Assembly (NCBI RefSeq): GCF_012034935.1
Contig: NZ_JAATEN010000021.1
Span: 1 to 64,000 of the forward strand
Source of the DNA: Streptomyces zingiberis
GTDB taxonomy: Bacteria > Actinomycetota > Actinomycetes > Streptomycetales > Streptomycetaceae
Direction of reading: 5' to 3'
DNA length: 64,000 nucleotides
How positions within the stretch are numbered: position 1 is the stretch's first letter; each line of letters opens with the position of its first letter. A program made the translations under genes and the position numbers. Below are positions 1 to 8,548 of this stretch, piece after piece. The notes under the pieces were generated by a model. The model was not told the origin of the DNA, made no database searches, and was given only the letters and a program-made list of their open reading frames with translations.

Positions 1-601
1 CCGGCGTCTGACCGGCACCACGCACCGCGCCACCGCCGGGCCGGACCCCTCCGGGGGTCTGCCCGGTGGGCGGCGCCGGGGGAGTGCGGGTCCGGGCGAG
101 CAGGGCCCCGCGCGCCCGGCGGAGGAGGGCCTCCGCGCACGGAAACGCTCCCCGGCCGGAAGGCGTGGGGACGGCGGCGTCCGGCGGCAGCGCCGGACCA
201 CGCCTTTCCGGCGTGATCCGCCCCGGAGACCCGCATGACCTGAGCCGGAGCGCGGCGCCCGACGCCCGGCGATCACCCGTATGCCGTGCGGCCCCCGGTC
301 CGATCCGCCCCGCCGGACCCCGGCCCCGGCACGCCGGGCCCCTTGCGGGCCCCCGGGCCCGCCCGGGCCGGCGGGAGGGGACGGGCCGTGGCCGTGTGCG
401 CAACGCGGCCGGGTGATCAGCACCGATCCGGGCGGGGGCGAGCGCATCCGCGACCGGGGCACCGTCCTGGCCTTCCTGGTCGCGGAGATGTACCGGGACC
501 ATCCGGGGGCACCCCCGCCGGCCGGCCGCTCCAGCTCCCGGCCCCGCGGCCCCGTGGCCGGCCCGGCCGGGCTGTCCGCCGGCTCTGGTAGGACTGTGAC
601 G
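1..601. other. Intergenic region upstream of priA
   Basis: No gene can be supported here. The reading frame of priA stays open upstream to about position 281, but the added residues are Pro/Arg/Gly-rich low-complexity sequence of the kind that any open frame gives at this GC content. The stretch from about 413 (GTG) reads slightly more like protein (it contains DRGTVLAFLVAEMY) and lies in frame with priA, so an N-terminal extension or a short lost gene cannot be fully excluded. No tRNA, riboswitch or clear terminator was seen. Confidence 0.5.
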
Positions 602-2761
602 GTGAGCAGCGACAACGGGCGCCCGGGCGGGGAGCCGCCCCATGATCCCCCCGCCGCCGGGCCGGCCGGGGGCGAGCAGCTCGCGCTCATCCGCGAGACG
701 GTCCGCGCGGCGAAGGTCCCCCGCGCCCGGCCGCGCACCTGGCGCGGCGCCCCCCTCGCCGAACGGCTTCCGGTGGCCCGCGTCCTGGTCGACAAGGGTC
801 TGGTCCACCTCGACCGCTACTTCGACTACGCCGTCCCCGCCGCCATGGACGCCGAGGCGCGGCCAGGTGTCCGCGTCCGGGTCCGCTTCGGGGCGGGGGA
901 GCGGGACGGGCGGCGTGAGGGCGGCGGGCTGATCAACGGCTTCGTGGTCGAACGCCGCGCGGACAGCGACTACCCCGGCACCCTGGCGCCCCTCGCCCAG
1001 GTGCTCTCCCCCGAGCCGGTGCTCTCCCCCGGGCTGCTGGCCCTCTGCCGGGCGGTGGCCGACCGGTACGCCGGTGCGCTGGCGGACGTCGTCCAGCTCG
1101 CGGTGCCGCGCCGGATGGCCCGCGCGGAGAAGAAGGAGTCCCCGCCGGCGCAGCCCCCGCCGCCCGCGCCGGACCCGGGGAGCTGGACCCGCTACCCCGA
1201 CGGCCCCGGCTATCTGCGCGCCCTGCACGCGGGCGCCGCCCCCCGCGCCGTGTGGACCGCCCTGCCCGGCCCCGAGTGGCCCGACGAACTGGCCCGGGCC
1301 CTCGCCGCCACCCTCGCCGGCGGCCGCGGCGCCCTCGCCGTGCTGCCCGACGGGCGCGCCGCCGCCCGGGTGGACGCCGCGCTGACCGCCCTCGCCGGCC
1401 CCGGGCACCACGTCCTGCTCACCGCCGACGCCGGGCCGGAGGCGCGCTACCGCCGCTGGCTCGCGGTCTCCCGCGGCGCCGTCCGGGCCGTCGTCGGCAC
1501 CCGGGCCGCCATGTTCGCCCCGGTCCGCGACCTGGGCCTGGCCGCGCTCTGGGAGGACGGGGACTCGGGCCACGCCGACGAACGCGCCCCCCACCCGCAC
1601 GCCCGCGAGGTGCTCACGCTCCGCGCGGCGCACGAGGGGGCCGCGTTCCTGCTCGGCGGGCACGGACGCACCGCCGAGGCCGCGCAGCTCGTCAGGACGG
1701 GCTGGGCCCGCGCGCTGGCGGCGGACCGTGCGACGGTCCGCGCCACCGCGCCCCGCGTCCGCACCATCGGCGACGGGGACGAGGGCCGGGACCCGGCGGC
1801 GCGCGCCGCGCGGCTGCCGAGCCTGGCCTGGTCCACCGTCCGGGACGCCCTGCGCCGGGGGCCGGTGCTGGTGCAGGTGCCCCGCCGGGGCTACGTCCCC
1901 CGGCTGGCGTGCGAGCGCTGCCGGACCCCCGCCCGCTGCCGCCACTGCGCCGGCCCGCTGGAGGCCACCGGCGCGGCCGAGGCACTGTGCTGCGGCTGGT
2001 GCGGGCGGACGGAGCCGGGGTGGCGGTGCGCCGAGTGCGGCGGCGCGCGGCTGCGCGGGCAGGTGTTCGGGGCCCGGCGCACCGCCGAGGAGCTGGGCCG
2101 CGCCTTCCCGGCCGTGCCGGTCCGTACCTCCGGCCGTGACCACGTCCTGGACACGGTGGGGCCCGCGCCCGCGCTCGTCGTCTCCACCCCGGGGGCCGAA
2201 CCCGTGGCCGAGGAGGGCTATGCCGCGGCGCTGCTCCTCGACGGCTGGGCGATGCTGGGCCGCCCCGATCTGCGGGCCGGTGAGGAGACGCTCCGCCGCT
2301 GGCTGGGCGGGGCCGCGCTGGTCCGCCCGGAACCCGCGGGCGGGACGGTCGTCGTGGTGGCCGACCCCGGGCTGCGGCCGGTGCAGGCGCTGGTGCGCTG
2401 GGACCCGGCCGGGCACGCGGAGCGCGAGCTGGCGGACCGCGCCGAACTGGGCTTCCCCCCGGTCTCCCGGATGGCGGCCGTGTCCGGCCCGCCGGAGGCG
2501 GTGGCGGGATTCCTGGAGACGGTACGGCTGCCGGCGGACGCGGAGGTGCTGGGCCCGGTGGGACTGCCCGTCCCCGGCCCCGGCGGTGCCCGCCCGGGCG
2601 GGCCGCCCCCGGGGGAGCGGTGGGACCGCGCGCTGATCCGCGTCCCGCCGGGCACCGGGGCGGCCCTGGCCGCGGCGCTCAAGGCGGCGCGGGCGGCGCG
2701 GCTGGCCCGCCGTGAGACGGCTCCGGTCCGCATCCGCGTCGACCCGCCGGACCTGGGCTGA
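602..2761 (+). CDS. priA: Actinobacterial PriA-like primosomal protein (replication restart), probably not an active helicase
   Basis: About 719 aa. It belongs to the PriA family, which reloads the replisome at collapsed forks. The N-terminal DNA-binding part shows PVARVLVDKGLVHLDRYFDY followed by VRVRFG. The middle carries the paired zinc-binding knuckles CERCRTPARCRHC and CGWCGRTEPGWRCAEC. The C-terminal part includes STPGAEPVAEEGYAAALLLD and ELGFPPVSRMAAVSG. No Walker A motif (GxxGSGKT) is present where it should be; that place reads AGGRGALAVLPDGR. Walker B reads EDGDSGH. Loss of the ATPase motifs is known for actinobacterial PriA, so helicase activity is doubtful. The GTG start at 602 was chosen because the protein then begins SSDNGRPGGEPP, as I recall for Streptomyces homologues. 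The frame is open further upstream. Confidence 0.9.
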   Translation: MSSDNGRPGGEPPHDPPAAGPAGGEQLALIRETVRAAKVPRARPRTWRGAPLAERLPVARVLVDKGLVHLDRYFDYAVPAAMDAEARPGVRVRVRFGAGERDGRREGGGLINGFVVERRADSDYPGTLAPLAQVLSPEPVLSPGLLALCRAVADRYAGALADVVQLAVPRRMARAEKKESPPAQPPPPAPDPGSWTRYPDGPGYLRALHAGAAPRAVWTALPGPEWPDELARALAATLAGGRGALAVLPDGRAAARVDAALTALAGPGHHVLLTADAGPEARYRRWLAVSRGAVRAVVGTRAAMFAPVRDLGLAALWEDGDSGHADERAPHPHAREVLTLRAAHEGAAFLLGGHGRTAEAAQLVRTGWARALAADRATVRATAPRVRTIGDGDEGRDPAARAARLPSLAWSTVRDALRRGPVLVQVPRRGYVPRLACERCRTPARCRHCAGPLEATGAAEALCCGWCGRTEPGWRCAECGGARLRGQVFGARRTAEELGRAFPAVPVRTSGRDHVLDTVGPAPALVVSTPGAEPVAEEGYAAALLLDGWAMLGRPDLRAGEETLRRWLGGAALVRPEPAGGTVVVVADPGLRPVQALVRWDPAGHAERELADRAELGFPPVSRMAAVSGPPEAVAGFLETVRLPADAEVLGPVGLPVPGPGGARPGGPPPGERWDRALIRVPPGTGAALAAALKAARAARLARRETAPVRIRVDPPDLG

Positions 2762-2975
2762 ACGGGCCGGCGTACCCCCGGGGACAAGACGGGGCCCCGG
2801 TGTGAGGGGCGTGGGCCGGGGATCCGTGGGCGGCCGGTGGGTGTGGCGCGCCGCCGCGCCCGCCGACGGCGACGCCGCGGAGAGAGGCGTACCGGGCCCC
2901 GCGCCGTCGGCGGGATCCGCCGGACGGCCGGGCCGGGGTGCCGGAGTCCGGACGGCCGGGCCTGGGGCGCCGGAG

Positions 2976-3611
2976 TCAGCCGTTGCGCGGCGTGGGCAGG
3001 GTGTTGCGGCGGGCGGGCTCGGCCAGGCCGCCCGGATGGCCCCCCTCCGTCAGGGCGGTGGCCGCCGCGGCGCGCGGGGTGGCCACCGCCCGGGCGGCCG
3101 GCACCGCCGGGGTGACGGCCGGGCCCCGCCGCTCCGGCGTGGCGGCCGGTTCCGGGAGGGCGGCGCCCGCCCCGGCGTCCGGGGCCTGGGCCGTCCCGGC
3201 GGCGGCCTCGGTCTCTGCGGCCTCCGCGGCCGCCTCGGCCTCCGCGGTGCGCGCCGCGGCCCGCCGGGCGCCGCCGTAACGGCGGTGGACGGCCTGCTTG
3301 GTGACGCCGAGCGCGGAGCCGACGGCGTCCCAGGAGAAGCCGAGCGACCGGTCGAAGTCGACGGCGGCGGTGACCAGCGTCTCGACGCTGTCCCGCAGTT
3401 CCTGCGCCAGCCGGACGGTCGGGGCCGGCGCCCGCCCGTACACGATGAACCCCGCCGCGGAGGGGCCGCCGCGGCGGGGGCGGTAGACGGTGCCGAGCTG
3501 GGCCGTGAGCGTGCGCAGGGCGTCCGCCTGCCGGCGGACCCGCTCGATGTCCCGCACCAGCAGGTGCAGGCTGGCCCGGGCCTGGTTGTCGTGCGTGGAG
3601 TGGTCGGCCAT
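2976..3611 (-). CDS. Small HTH protein with Ala/Pro-rich tail
   Basis: 211 aa, cytoplasmic, probably DNA-binding. The N-terminal 60 residues look helical (ARASLHLLVRDIERVRRQAD). Residues 100-125 contain SWDAVGSALGVTKQAVHRRY, which fits a helix-turn-helix of the kind found in sigma-region-4-like or MerR-like small regulators. The last 90 residues are Ala/Glu/Pro-rich low complexity. It is divergent from fmt, with 267 nt between the two starts. I do not know its target. A conserved gene of this sort next to fmt is common in Streptomyces, as I recall. The ATG at 3611 was preferred to the much longer open frame, which only shadows fmt on the opposite strand. Confidence 0.75.
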   Translation of the reverse strand: MADHSTHDNQARASLHLLVRDIERVRRQADALRTLTAQLGTVYRPRRGGPSAAGFIVYGRAPAPTVRLAQELRDSVETLVTAAVDFDRSLGFSWDAVGSALGVTKQAVHRRYGGARRAAARTAEAEAAAEAAETEAAAGTAQAPDAGAGAALPEPAATPERRGPAVTPAVPAARAVATPRAAAATALTEGGHPGGLAEPARRNTLPTPRNG

Positions 3612-3878
3612 CAACAAGCCTCTCGAACCGGCGTTGCAGGGGACGGACCCCGGCCGGGGCCCTGTGGCTGTCAATCTCCCGTGACCAACGCGGCAGCCGC
3701 CCGGCGGGTCACGGTGGTGGAGCGTGCGGGTACGAGCCGGGGGCGCACGCCCACGCACACGCCCCCTGGTCCGGGTCCTAGACTGGGGCGCTCTTCCCGG
3801 TCCCGGCCTCCCGTCCCGCCCGCGGGCGCGGGGCGCCGGCCCGGGGCCCGACCCCCTTGAGAGGCAGCGCTCCCCGCG

Positions 3879-4811
3879 ATGAAGCTCGTCTTCGCCGGCA
3901 CCCCCGAGGTCGCCGTCCCCGCCCTGGACGCCCTGATCGCGTCGGACCGGCACGAGGTGGTGGCCGCCGTCACCCGCCCCGACGCGCCCGCCGGCCGGGG
4001 CCGCCGGACGGTCGCGTGCCCGGTCGCGCGGCGGGCCGAGGAGGCGGGCATCGAGGTGCTCAAGCCGGCCCGGCCGCGGGACGAGGACTTCCTGGCCCGG
4101 CTCCGCGAGATCGGCCCCGACTGCTGCCCCGTCGTGGCCTACGGCGCGCTGCTGCCCCGTGCCGCGCTCGACATCCCCGCGCGGGGCTGGGTGAACCTGC
4201 ACTTCTCGCTGCTCCCGGCGTGGCGGGGCGCGGCGCCCGTACAGCACGCGGTGCTCGCCGGTGACGAGCTGACCGGCGCCTCCACCTTCCAGATCGAGGA
4301 GGGCCTGGACTCCGGACCGGTCTACGGGGTGGTCACCGAGGAGGTCCGGCCCACCGACACCAGCGGCGACCTGCTGACCCGGCTCTCGCTCGCCGGCGCC
4401 GGGCTGCTGGCGGCCACCATGGACGGCATCGAGGACGGCTCGCTGCGGCCCGTGCCGCAGCCCGCCGAGGGCGTGAGCCTGGCCCCCAAGCTCACGGTGG
4501 AGGACGCGCGGCTCGACTGGCGGGCGCCCGCCCTCCGGGTCGACCGCGTGGTGCGTGGCTGCTCGCCGGCGCCCGGTGCCTGGACCCTCTTCCGCGGGGA
4601 GCGGCTGAAGGTGAGGGCGGTCGGCCTCGCGCCGGACCGTACCGGCCTGGAGCCGGGTGAGCTGTCGGCCGCGAAGAACGCCGTGCACGCGGGCACCGGT
4701 TCGCACGCCGTGGAACTGCTGTGGGTCCAGCCGCAGGGCAAGAAGCCGATGCGCGCCGCCGACTGGGCCCGCGGGGTCCGCCTCGGCCCGGAGGACCGGC
4801 TCGGCGGCTGA
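3879..4811 (+). CDS. fmt: Methionyl-tRNA formyltransferase
   Basis: 310 aa, normal length. It transfers a formyl group from 10-formyl-tetrahydrofolate to Met-tRNAi, producing the initiator fMet-tRNA. It starts MKLVFAGTPEVAVPALDAL (the formyltransferase fold). The signature around residues 103-122 includes the catalytic Asn106 and His108 (WVNLHFS) and SLLPAWRGAAPVQ. A C-terminal OB-like domain follows with LRVDRVVRGCSPAPGAWT. The start is the ATG at 3879, preceded by a GAGAGG-type ribosome binding site. It lies upstream of rsmB, as in many bacteria where fmt and sun/rsmB are neighbours, but here a small gene with its own promoter separates them. Confidence 0.96.
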   Translation: MKLVFAGTPEVAVPALDALIASDRHEVVAAVTRPDAPAGRGRRTVACPVARRAEEAGIEVLKPARPRDEDFLARLREIGPDCCPVVAYGALLPRAALDIPARGWVNLHFSLLPAWRGAAPVQHAVLAGDELTGASTFQIEEGLDSGPVYGVVTEEVRPTDTSGDLLTRLSLAGAGLLAATMDGIEDGSLRPVPQPAEGVSLAPKLTVEDARLDWRAPALRVDRVVRGCSPAPGAWTLFRGERLKVRAVGLAPDRTGLEPGELSAAKNAVHAGTGSHAVELLWVQPQGKKPMRAADWARGVRLGPEDRLGG

Positions 4812-4821
4812 CAAGCCACCG

Positions 4822-4854
4822 CCCGTCAGCCCGTCAGCCCCGTCAGCCTGTCAG
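4822..4854. repeat. Four tandem CCCGTCAG-type octamers
   Basis: Directly after the fmt stop codon. Copies at 4822-4829, 4830-4837, 4839-4846 (all CCCGTCAG) and 4847-4854 (CCTGTCAG). They lie within a gene-free stretch from 4812 to 5231. The rest of that stretch up to 5119 shows nothing recognisable. The repeat could be slippage product or a protein-binding array. Confidence 0.6.
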
Positions 4855-5119
4855 TTCGCCCGTCCGCCGCCCCGGCGTCCGGGCGGGCGGCGGGGCCTGG
4901 CGCGCCCCGGTCCCCAGGCCGCCGCCGTGCGTTCCCCCGTCCCGTGCCCCCGTTCCCGCGCGGCGCCGGAGGGCGTGCCCCGAGCCCCGCGCCTTGATGA
5001 GGGGACGGGAAGGCGGCACCCGGGCAGCTCCCCGGGGTTGCGTGCGGAACTCCACTCCGAGGACGACCCGGCGTCCCGTTGCGGCATGACGGGCGTCCCA
5101 GCGGCGAGGTCCAGGGCGG

Positions 5120-5191
5120 GTAGTCAAGTTTGACCAATGGTCCATGCGGGCATTACCGTCCCGCGCAGTAGTCAAGTTTGTTCAGTGGTCC
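5120..5191 (+). promoter_or_regulatory. Promoter framed by two 24-bp direct repeats (candidate operators)
   Basis: Copy 1 (5120-5143) and copy 2 (5168-5191) share GTAGTCAAGTTTG and TGGTCC and are 48 bp apart. Copy 1 also contains two small dyads: GTCAA-GT-TTGAC, and GACCA-A-TGGTC. A HrdB-type promoter fits between them: -35 TTGACC (5130-5135), 18 bp, -10 TACCGT (5154-5159). This puts the start point near 5166. Copy 1 then covers the -35 box and copy 2 covers the start of the transcript, the usual layout for repression. The regulator is unknown and no obvious one is adjacent. Confidence 0.55.
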
Positions 5192-5231
5192 GGCCGTGCC
5201 CCGGCGCGACCGGCCCGATCGAGGGAGCAGG

Positions 5232-5699
5232 ATGACCGAGCAGCACGTGATGCCCGCCGCCGGAGCCGGTTTCACGCCGGGCGAGGAGGACCTCCGCTCC
5301 GTGACGGAGTGGTTCGCCCGGTACGACGCGCTCGCCGCCCGTGGCGAGGTCGAGGCCATGGCCGGCATGGCGCTCTTCCCGCTCAACGTCGTCACCGACG
5401 ACGCCGCGGGCGAGGGGAGCGCCGAGAGCTGGGACCGTGAGCGGTTCACCGCCACCATGGGCGAGGTCACGGCCGGCGCCGGGGGCGATTCCCCCGTCAC
5501 CTTCGAGTCGGTGCGCACCCCGCACTTCCTCACGGCCTCGCTGGTCCTCGTCGTCACCGACGCGGTCATGACGGCGGGCGGGCACCGCCAGGCCGTCCGC
5601 TACGCGGATCTCCTGGTCAAGCGGGACGGTGCCTGGCGGTTCCAGACCATGATCCAGGGCGGCTGGGGCGGCGCGGGGGACACCGCCGGCGCGGCGTAG
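5232..5699 (+). CDS. SnoaL/NTF2-like hypothetical protein
   Basis: 155 aa, cytoplasmic. The pattern of an N-terminal helix (EEDLRSVTEWFARYDALAAR), a hydrophobic stretch (VEAMAGMALFPLNVVTD), and a C-terminal strand ending in VKRDGAWRFQTMIQGG resembles SnoaL-like/DUF4440 NTF2-fold proteins, whose C-terminal strand typically reads DGxWRI. The function is not known. The ATG at 5232 has GAGGGAGCAGG immediately upstream; the open frame extends 54 nt further but that lies inside the operator repeat. It is monocistronic in appearance, with rsmB 44 nt downstream. The direct repeats at its promoter suggest regulated expression. Confidence 0.7.
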   Translation: MTEQHVMPAAGAGFTPGEEDLRSVTEWFARYDALAARGEVEAMAGMALFPLNVVTDDAAGEGSAESWDRERFTATMGEVTAGAGGDSPVTFESVRTPHFLTASLVLVVTDAVMTAGGHRQAVRYADLLVKRDGAWRFQTMIQGGWGGAGDTAGAA

Positions 5700-5743
5700 G
5701 CTGGGCGGGGCCCTCCCCCCGTACCCCGCGGAGCACCTTCCCC

Positions 5744-7192
5744 GTGACCGAGCAGTCCCGTCGCCGCCACCCCGGCAAGCCCTACCGCCGTCCCCGCAAG
5801 GACCCCGTGCGCATCCTCGCCTTCGAGGCGCTGCGCGCGGTGGACGAGCGGGACGCCTACGCCAACCTCGTGCTGCCGCCGCTGCTCCGCGAGGCCCGCG
5901 CGAAGGGCGGCTTCGACGACCGGGACGCGGCGCTCGCCACCGAGCTGGTCTACGGCACCCTGCGCGGACAGGGCACCTACGACGCGGTGATCGCCGCCTG
6001 CGCCGACCGGCCGCTGCGCGAGGTGGACCCGCCCGTGCTGGACGTCCTCTCCCTCGGCGCCCACCAGCTGCTGTCCACCCGTATCCCCAGCCACGCGGCG
6101 GTGAGCGCCACGGTCGAGCTGGCCCGGGTGGTGCTCGGGGACGGGCGGGCGAAGTTCGTCAACGCCGTGCTCCGCCGGATCGCCGCCGACGACCTGGACG
6201 GCTGGCTGGCCCGGGTGGCGCCGGACTGGGAGGAGGACCCGGAGGACCATCTCGCCGTGGTCCACTCCCACCCGCGGTGGATCGTCTCCGCGCTCTGGGA
6301 CTCCCTCGGCGGCGGCCGGGCGGGCATCGAGGATCTGCTGGCGGCCGACAACGAGCGGCCCGAGGTCACCCTCGTCGCCCGGCCGGGGCGGTCCACCCCG
6401 GGGGAGCTGCGGCAGGCCGCGGAGGAGCTGGCGGGGGAGGGGACGGCGCTGCCGGGCCGCTGGTCGCCCTACGCGGTGCGGCTCTCCGAGGGCGGGGAGC
6501 CGGGCGCGCTGGAGGCCGTCCGCGAGGACCGCGCCGGCGTCCAGGACGAGGGCAGCCAGCTCGTCGCCCTCGCCCTGGCCGCCGCCCCGCTGGAGGGGAG
6601 CGACCGGCACTGGCTCGACGGCTGCGCCGGGCCCGGCGGCAAGGCGGCGCTCCTCGGCGCTCTCGCGGCGGAGCGCGGGGCCACCCTGGTCGCCGCCGAG
6701 AAACAGCCGCACCGGGCCCGTCTGGTGGCCCGTGCCCTGGCCGGGAACCCCGGCCCGTACCAGGTGGTCACCGCGGACGGCACCCGGCCGCCGTGGCGGC
6801 CCGGCAGCTTCGACCGGGTGCTGGTGGACGTCCCCTGCACCGGGCTGGGCGCGCTGCGCCGCCGCCCCGAGGCCCGCTGGCGCCGCCGCCCCGCGGATCT
6901 GGACGGCTTCGCCCCGCTCCAGCGCGGGCTGCTGCGGAAGGCGCTGGAGTCGGTGCGCCCCGGCGGAGTCGTGGGTTACGCCACCTGCTCCCCGCATCTG
7001 GCCGAGACGCGGGCCGTCGTCGACGACGTGCTGAAGGGGCGCGGCGGTCCGGCCGTGGAGGCCGAACTCCTCGACGCGCGGCCCCTGCTGCCCGGTGTCC
7101 CCGCGCTGGGCGAGGGCCCCGACATCCAGCTCTGGCCGCATCTCCACGGCACCGACGCGATGTACCTGGCGCTGCTGCGGCGCGTGTCCTGA
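5744..7192 (+). CDS. rsmB: 16S rRNA (cytosine-967-C5)-methyltransferase RsmB/Sun
   Basis: 482 aa. It methylates 16S rRNA with SAM. An N-terminal NusB-like domain (about residues 20-170, DRDAALATELVYGTLRGQGTY) is followed by a Rossmann methyltransferase domain. Motif I reads WLDGCAGPGGKAALLGALA. The two catalytic cysteines of m5C methyltransferases are present in DVPCTGLG (motif IV) and YATCSPH (motif VI). The start is a GTG at 5744. A Lys/Arg-rich first 25 residues (RRRHPGKPYRRPRKDP) is typical of actinobacterial members. Confidence 0.95.
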   Translation: MTEQSRRRHPGKPYRRPRKDPVRILAFEALRAVDERDAYANLVLPPLLREARAKGGFDDRDAALATELVYGTLRGQGTYDAVIAACADRPLREVDPPVLDVLSLGAHQLLSTRIPSHAAVSATVELARVVLGDGRAKFVNAVLRRIAADDLDGWLARVAPDWEEDPEDHLAVVHSHPRWIVSALWDSLGGGRAGIEDLLAADNERPEVTLVARPGRSTPGELRQAAEELAGEGTALPGRWSPYAVRLSEGGEPGALEAVREDRAGVQDEGSQLVALALAAAPLEGSDRHWLDGCAGPGGKAALLGALAAERGATLVAAEKQPHRARLVARALAGNPGPYQVVTADGTRPPWRPGSFDRVLVDVPCTGLGALRRRPEARWRRRPADLDGFAPLQRGLLRKALESVRPGGVVGYATCSPHLAETRAVVDDVLKGRGGPAVEAELLDARPLLPGVPALGEGPDIQLWPHLHGTDAMYLALLRRVS

Positions 7193-7334
7193 CCGGAGGG
7201 CCGCCCCGGGCCGGCCGGCGGAGCTGCTCCGTACGCACGCCGGCCGGTCACGGACGTCCCCGACATCCATGACCGGCCGGAGCCGGGGCGCCCCGTGGAA
7301 GCGGCCGGGGCGGTCGGTCGGTCCGGTGGCCGTC

Positions 7335-7811
7335 TCAGCCGCGCGGAAGGCCGGCGGGATCACCGGTGGGCGGGTCCTGGGGGGTGGGGAGGCAAACCGG
7401 GACGCCCTCGGGCGGGAGCTGGTCGACGGTGACGTAACGGGAGTTGATCCAGCCGCCCGGGGCGGGGTACGCCAGCCGGTACCAGAGGTCGTCGCCCTGG
7501 ACCGGTTCGCCGAGCGCGGAGCAGGCGAGCCCGACCCGCGTGCCGCCCCACAGCGACCGGAGCAGCCGGGAGTCCGTGGCGGGCTCCGACCACACGGGGG
7601 CCGTGGAGCCGTAGGGGACGTCGACGTGGCCCCGCGCGACGGCGGCCGCGGCGGCCGGGTCGTTCAGGGCGCCCACCGCGTCGTCGCCCGGGCCGGCGGC
7701 GGTCACGCGCCCCGTGTCCGGCGCCGCGGCGTGGGCGGCCGCCGCCCCGCCGCCCGCCAGGACGAGCGCCACCAGGGCGGCTGCCCCGAGCCGCGATCGC
7801 TGCGTTGTCAT
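7335..7811 (-). CDS. Secreted SH3b-domain protein (copy A)
   Basis: 158 aa. A Sec signal peptide is clear: MTTQRSRLGAAALVALVLAG followed by Ala-rich cleavage region near AAHAAAP. The mature part resembles bacterial SH3 (SH3_3-like) domains: DVPYGSTAPVWSEPATDSR, then WYRLAYPAPGGWINSRYV. Four cysteines are seen (two pairs possible as disulfides outside the cell). Such domains usually bind cell-wall peptides. It lies next to a paralogue on the same strand with an identical 13-bp leader, suggesting duplication. There is no catalytic domain. Confidence 0.75.
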   Translation of the reverse strand: MTTQRSRLGAAALVALVLAGGGAAAAHAAAPDTGRVTAAGPGDDAVGALNDPAAAAAVARGHVDVPYGSTAPVWSEPATDSRLLRSLWGGTRVGLACSALGEPVQGDDLWYRLAYPAPGGWINSRYVTVDQLPPEGVPVCLPTPQDPPTGDPAGLPRG

Positions 7812-7954
7812 GGTCCGTTCCTTTCCTCGGGAGTTCTGGATCCCCGGGAGTTCGGGGATGCGGCACCGGGGGCGCCCGTCCCGGCCGCTCAGGGGTGACG
7901 GCCCGTCAAGCCGGCCGGGACCGGGCCCGTCCGGCGGACGGAGGGCGGGAGGGG

Positions 7955-8548
7955 TCAGCCCACGGCGGCGCTGTCGCCACCCTCCGGGGCGGTGGCCGCG
8001 TCCCCGGCGAGGGTGCCGGTCTCCACCGGCCCGATGCCGCCCTGGCAGTACGGGACCGTCCCGGTGTTCTGGACGTACCGGGCGGCGGCGTAGCCGGGGC
8101 GGTCGCGCAGCAGGTACCACAGGTTGTTGCCGTCGACGTTCTGGCCGACGACCTTGCAGATCAGGCCGACCTGCTGCCCGTAGGCGAGGGCGGGCGGCAG
8201 GATCGAGTAGGTGGTGCCCGGACCGCTGCGCACGTTGAGCTGGCTGGCGACGACGGTGCCGTACGGCTGGGCGGGGGCGGTCTCGCCGCCGCCGATGCCG
8301 CCGGTGTTGCTGTCTCCGCTGGCGACGATGCCGTCGCGGCCGGTGACGTTCTCGTTGCCGATCACGACCTGGTTGTTGTCACCCTCGACGACGACGGTCG
8401 GGCCGCCGGGCCGGCCGCCGGCGTCGGCGGGCGCGCTCGCGCCGTCGGTTCCGGCGCCGTCGAGGGCCTGGGCGGCCGGCCCGGCACCCGTCAGGGCCAG
8501 CGCCGCCACCAGTGCCGTCAGGCCGAGGCGCGTCACGTGCTTCTTCAT
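7955..8548 (-). CDS. Secreted SH3b-domain protein (copy B)
   Basis: 197 aa. The signal peptide MKKHVTRLGLTALVAALALTG ends near AAQALDGA. A Gly/Asn/Asp-rich spacer follows, containing GDNNQVVIGNEN and ASGDSNTGG, reminiscent of Asn/Gly surface repeats. Then comes an SH3b domain: ASQLNVRSGPGTTYSILP, a classic SH3_3 start, and WYLLRDRPGYAAARYVQN. Two cysteines in the SH3b part match the pattern of copy A. It is upstream of copy A in the direction of transcription with a 143-nt gap. A cell-wall role is likely; the ligand is unknown. Confidence 0.8.
   Translation of the reverse strand: MKKHVTRLGLTALVAALALTGAGPAAQALDGAGTDGASAPADAGGRPGGPTVVVEGDNNQVVIGNENVTGRDGIVASGDSNTGGIGGGETAPAQPYGTVVASQLNVRSGPGTTYSILPPALAYGQQVGLICKVVGQNVDGNNLWYLLRDRPGYAAARYVQNTGTVPYCQGGIGPVETGTLAGDAATAPEGGDSAAVG

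Noticed and set aside
281..601. N-terminal extension of PriA from an ATG at 281
   Set aside because: The added 107 residues are low-complexity and unlike known PriA starts; the GTG at 602 gives the family N-terminus.
5120..5191. DasR (GlcNAc regulator) site
   Set aside because: The TGGTC/GACCA parts are in the opposite order to the usual TGGTCTAGACCA site.
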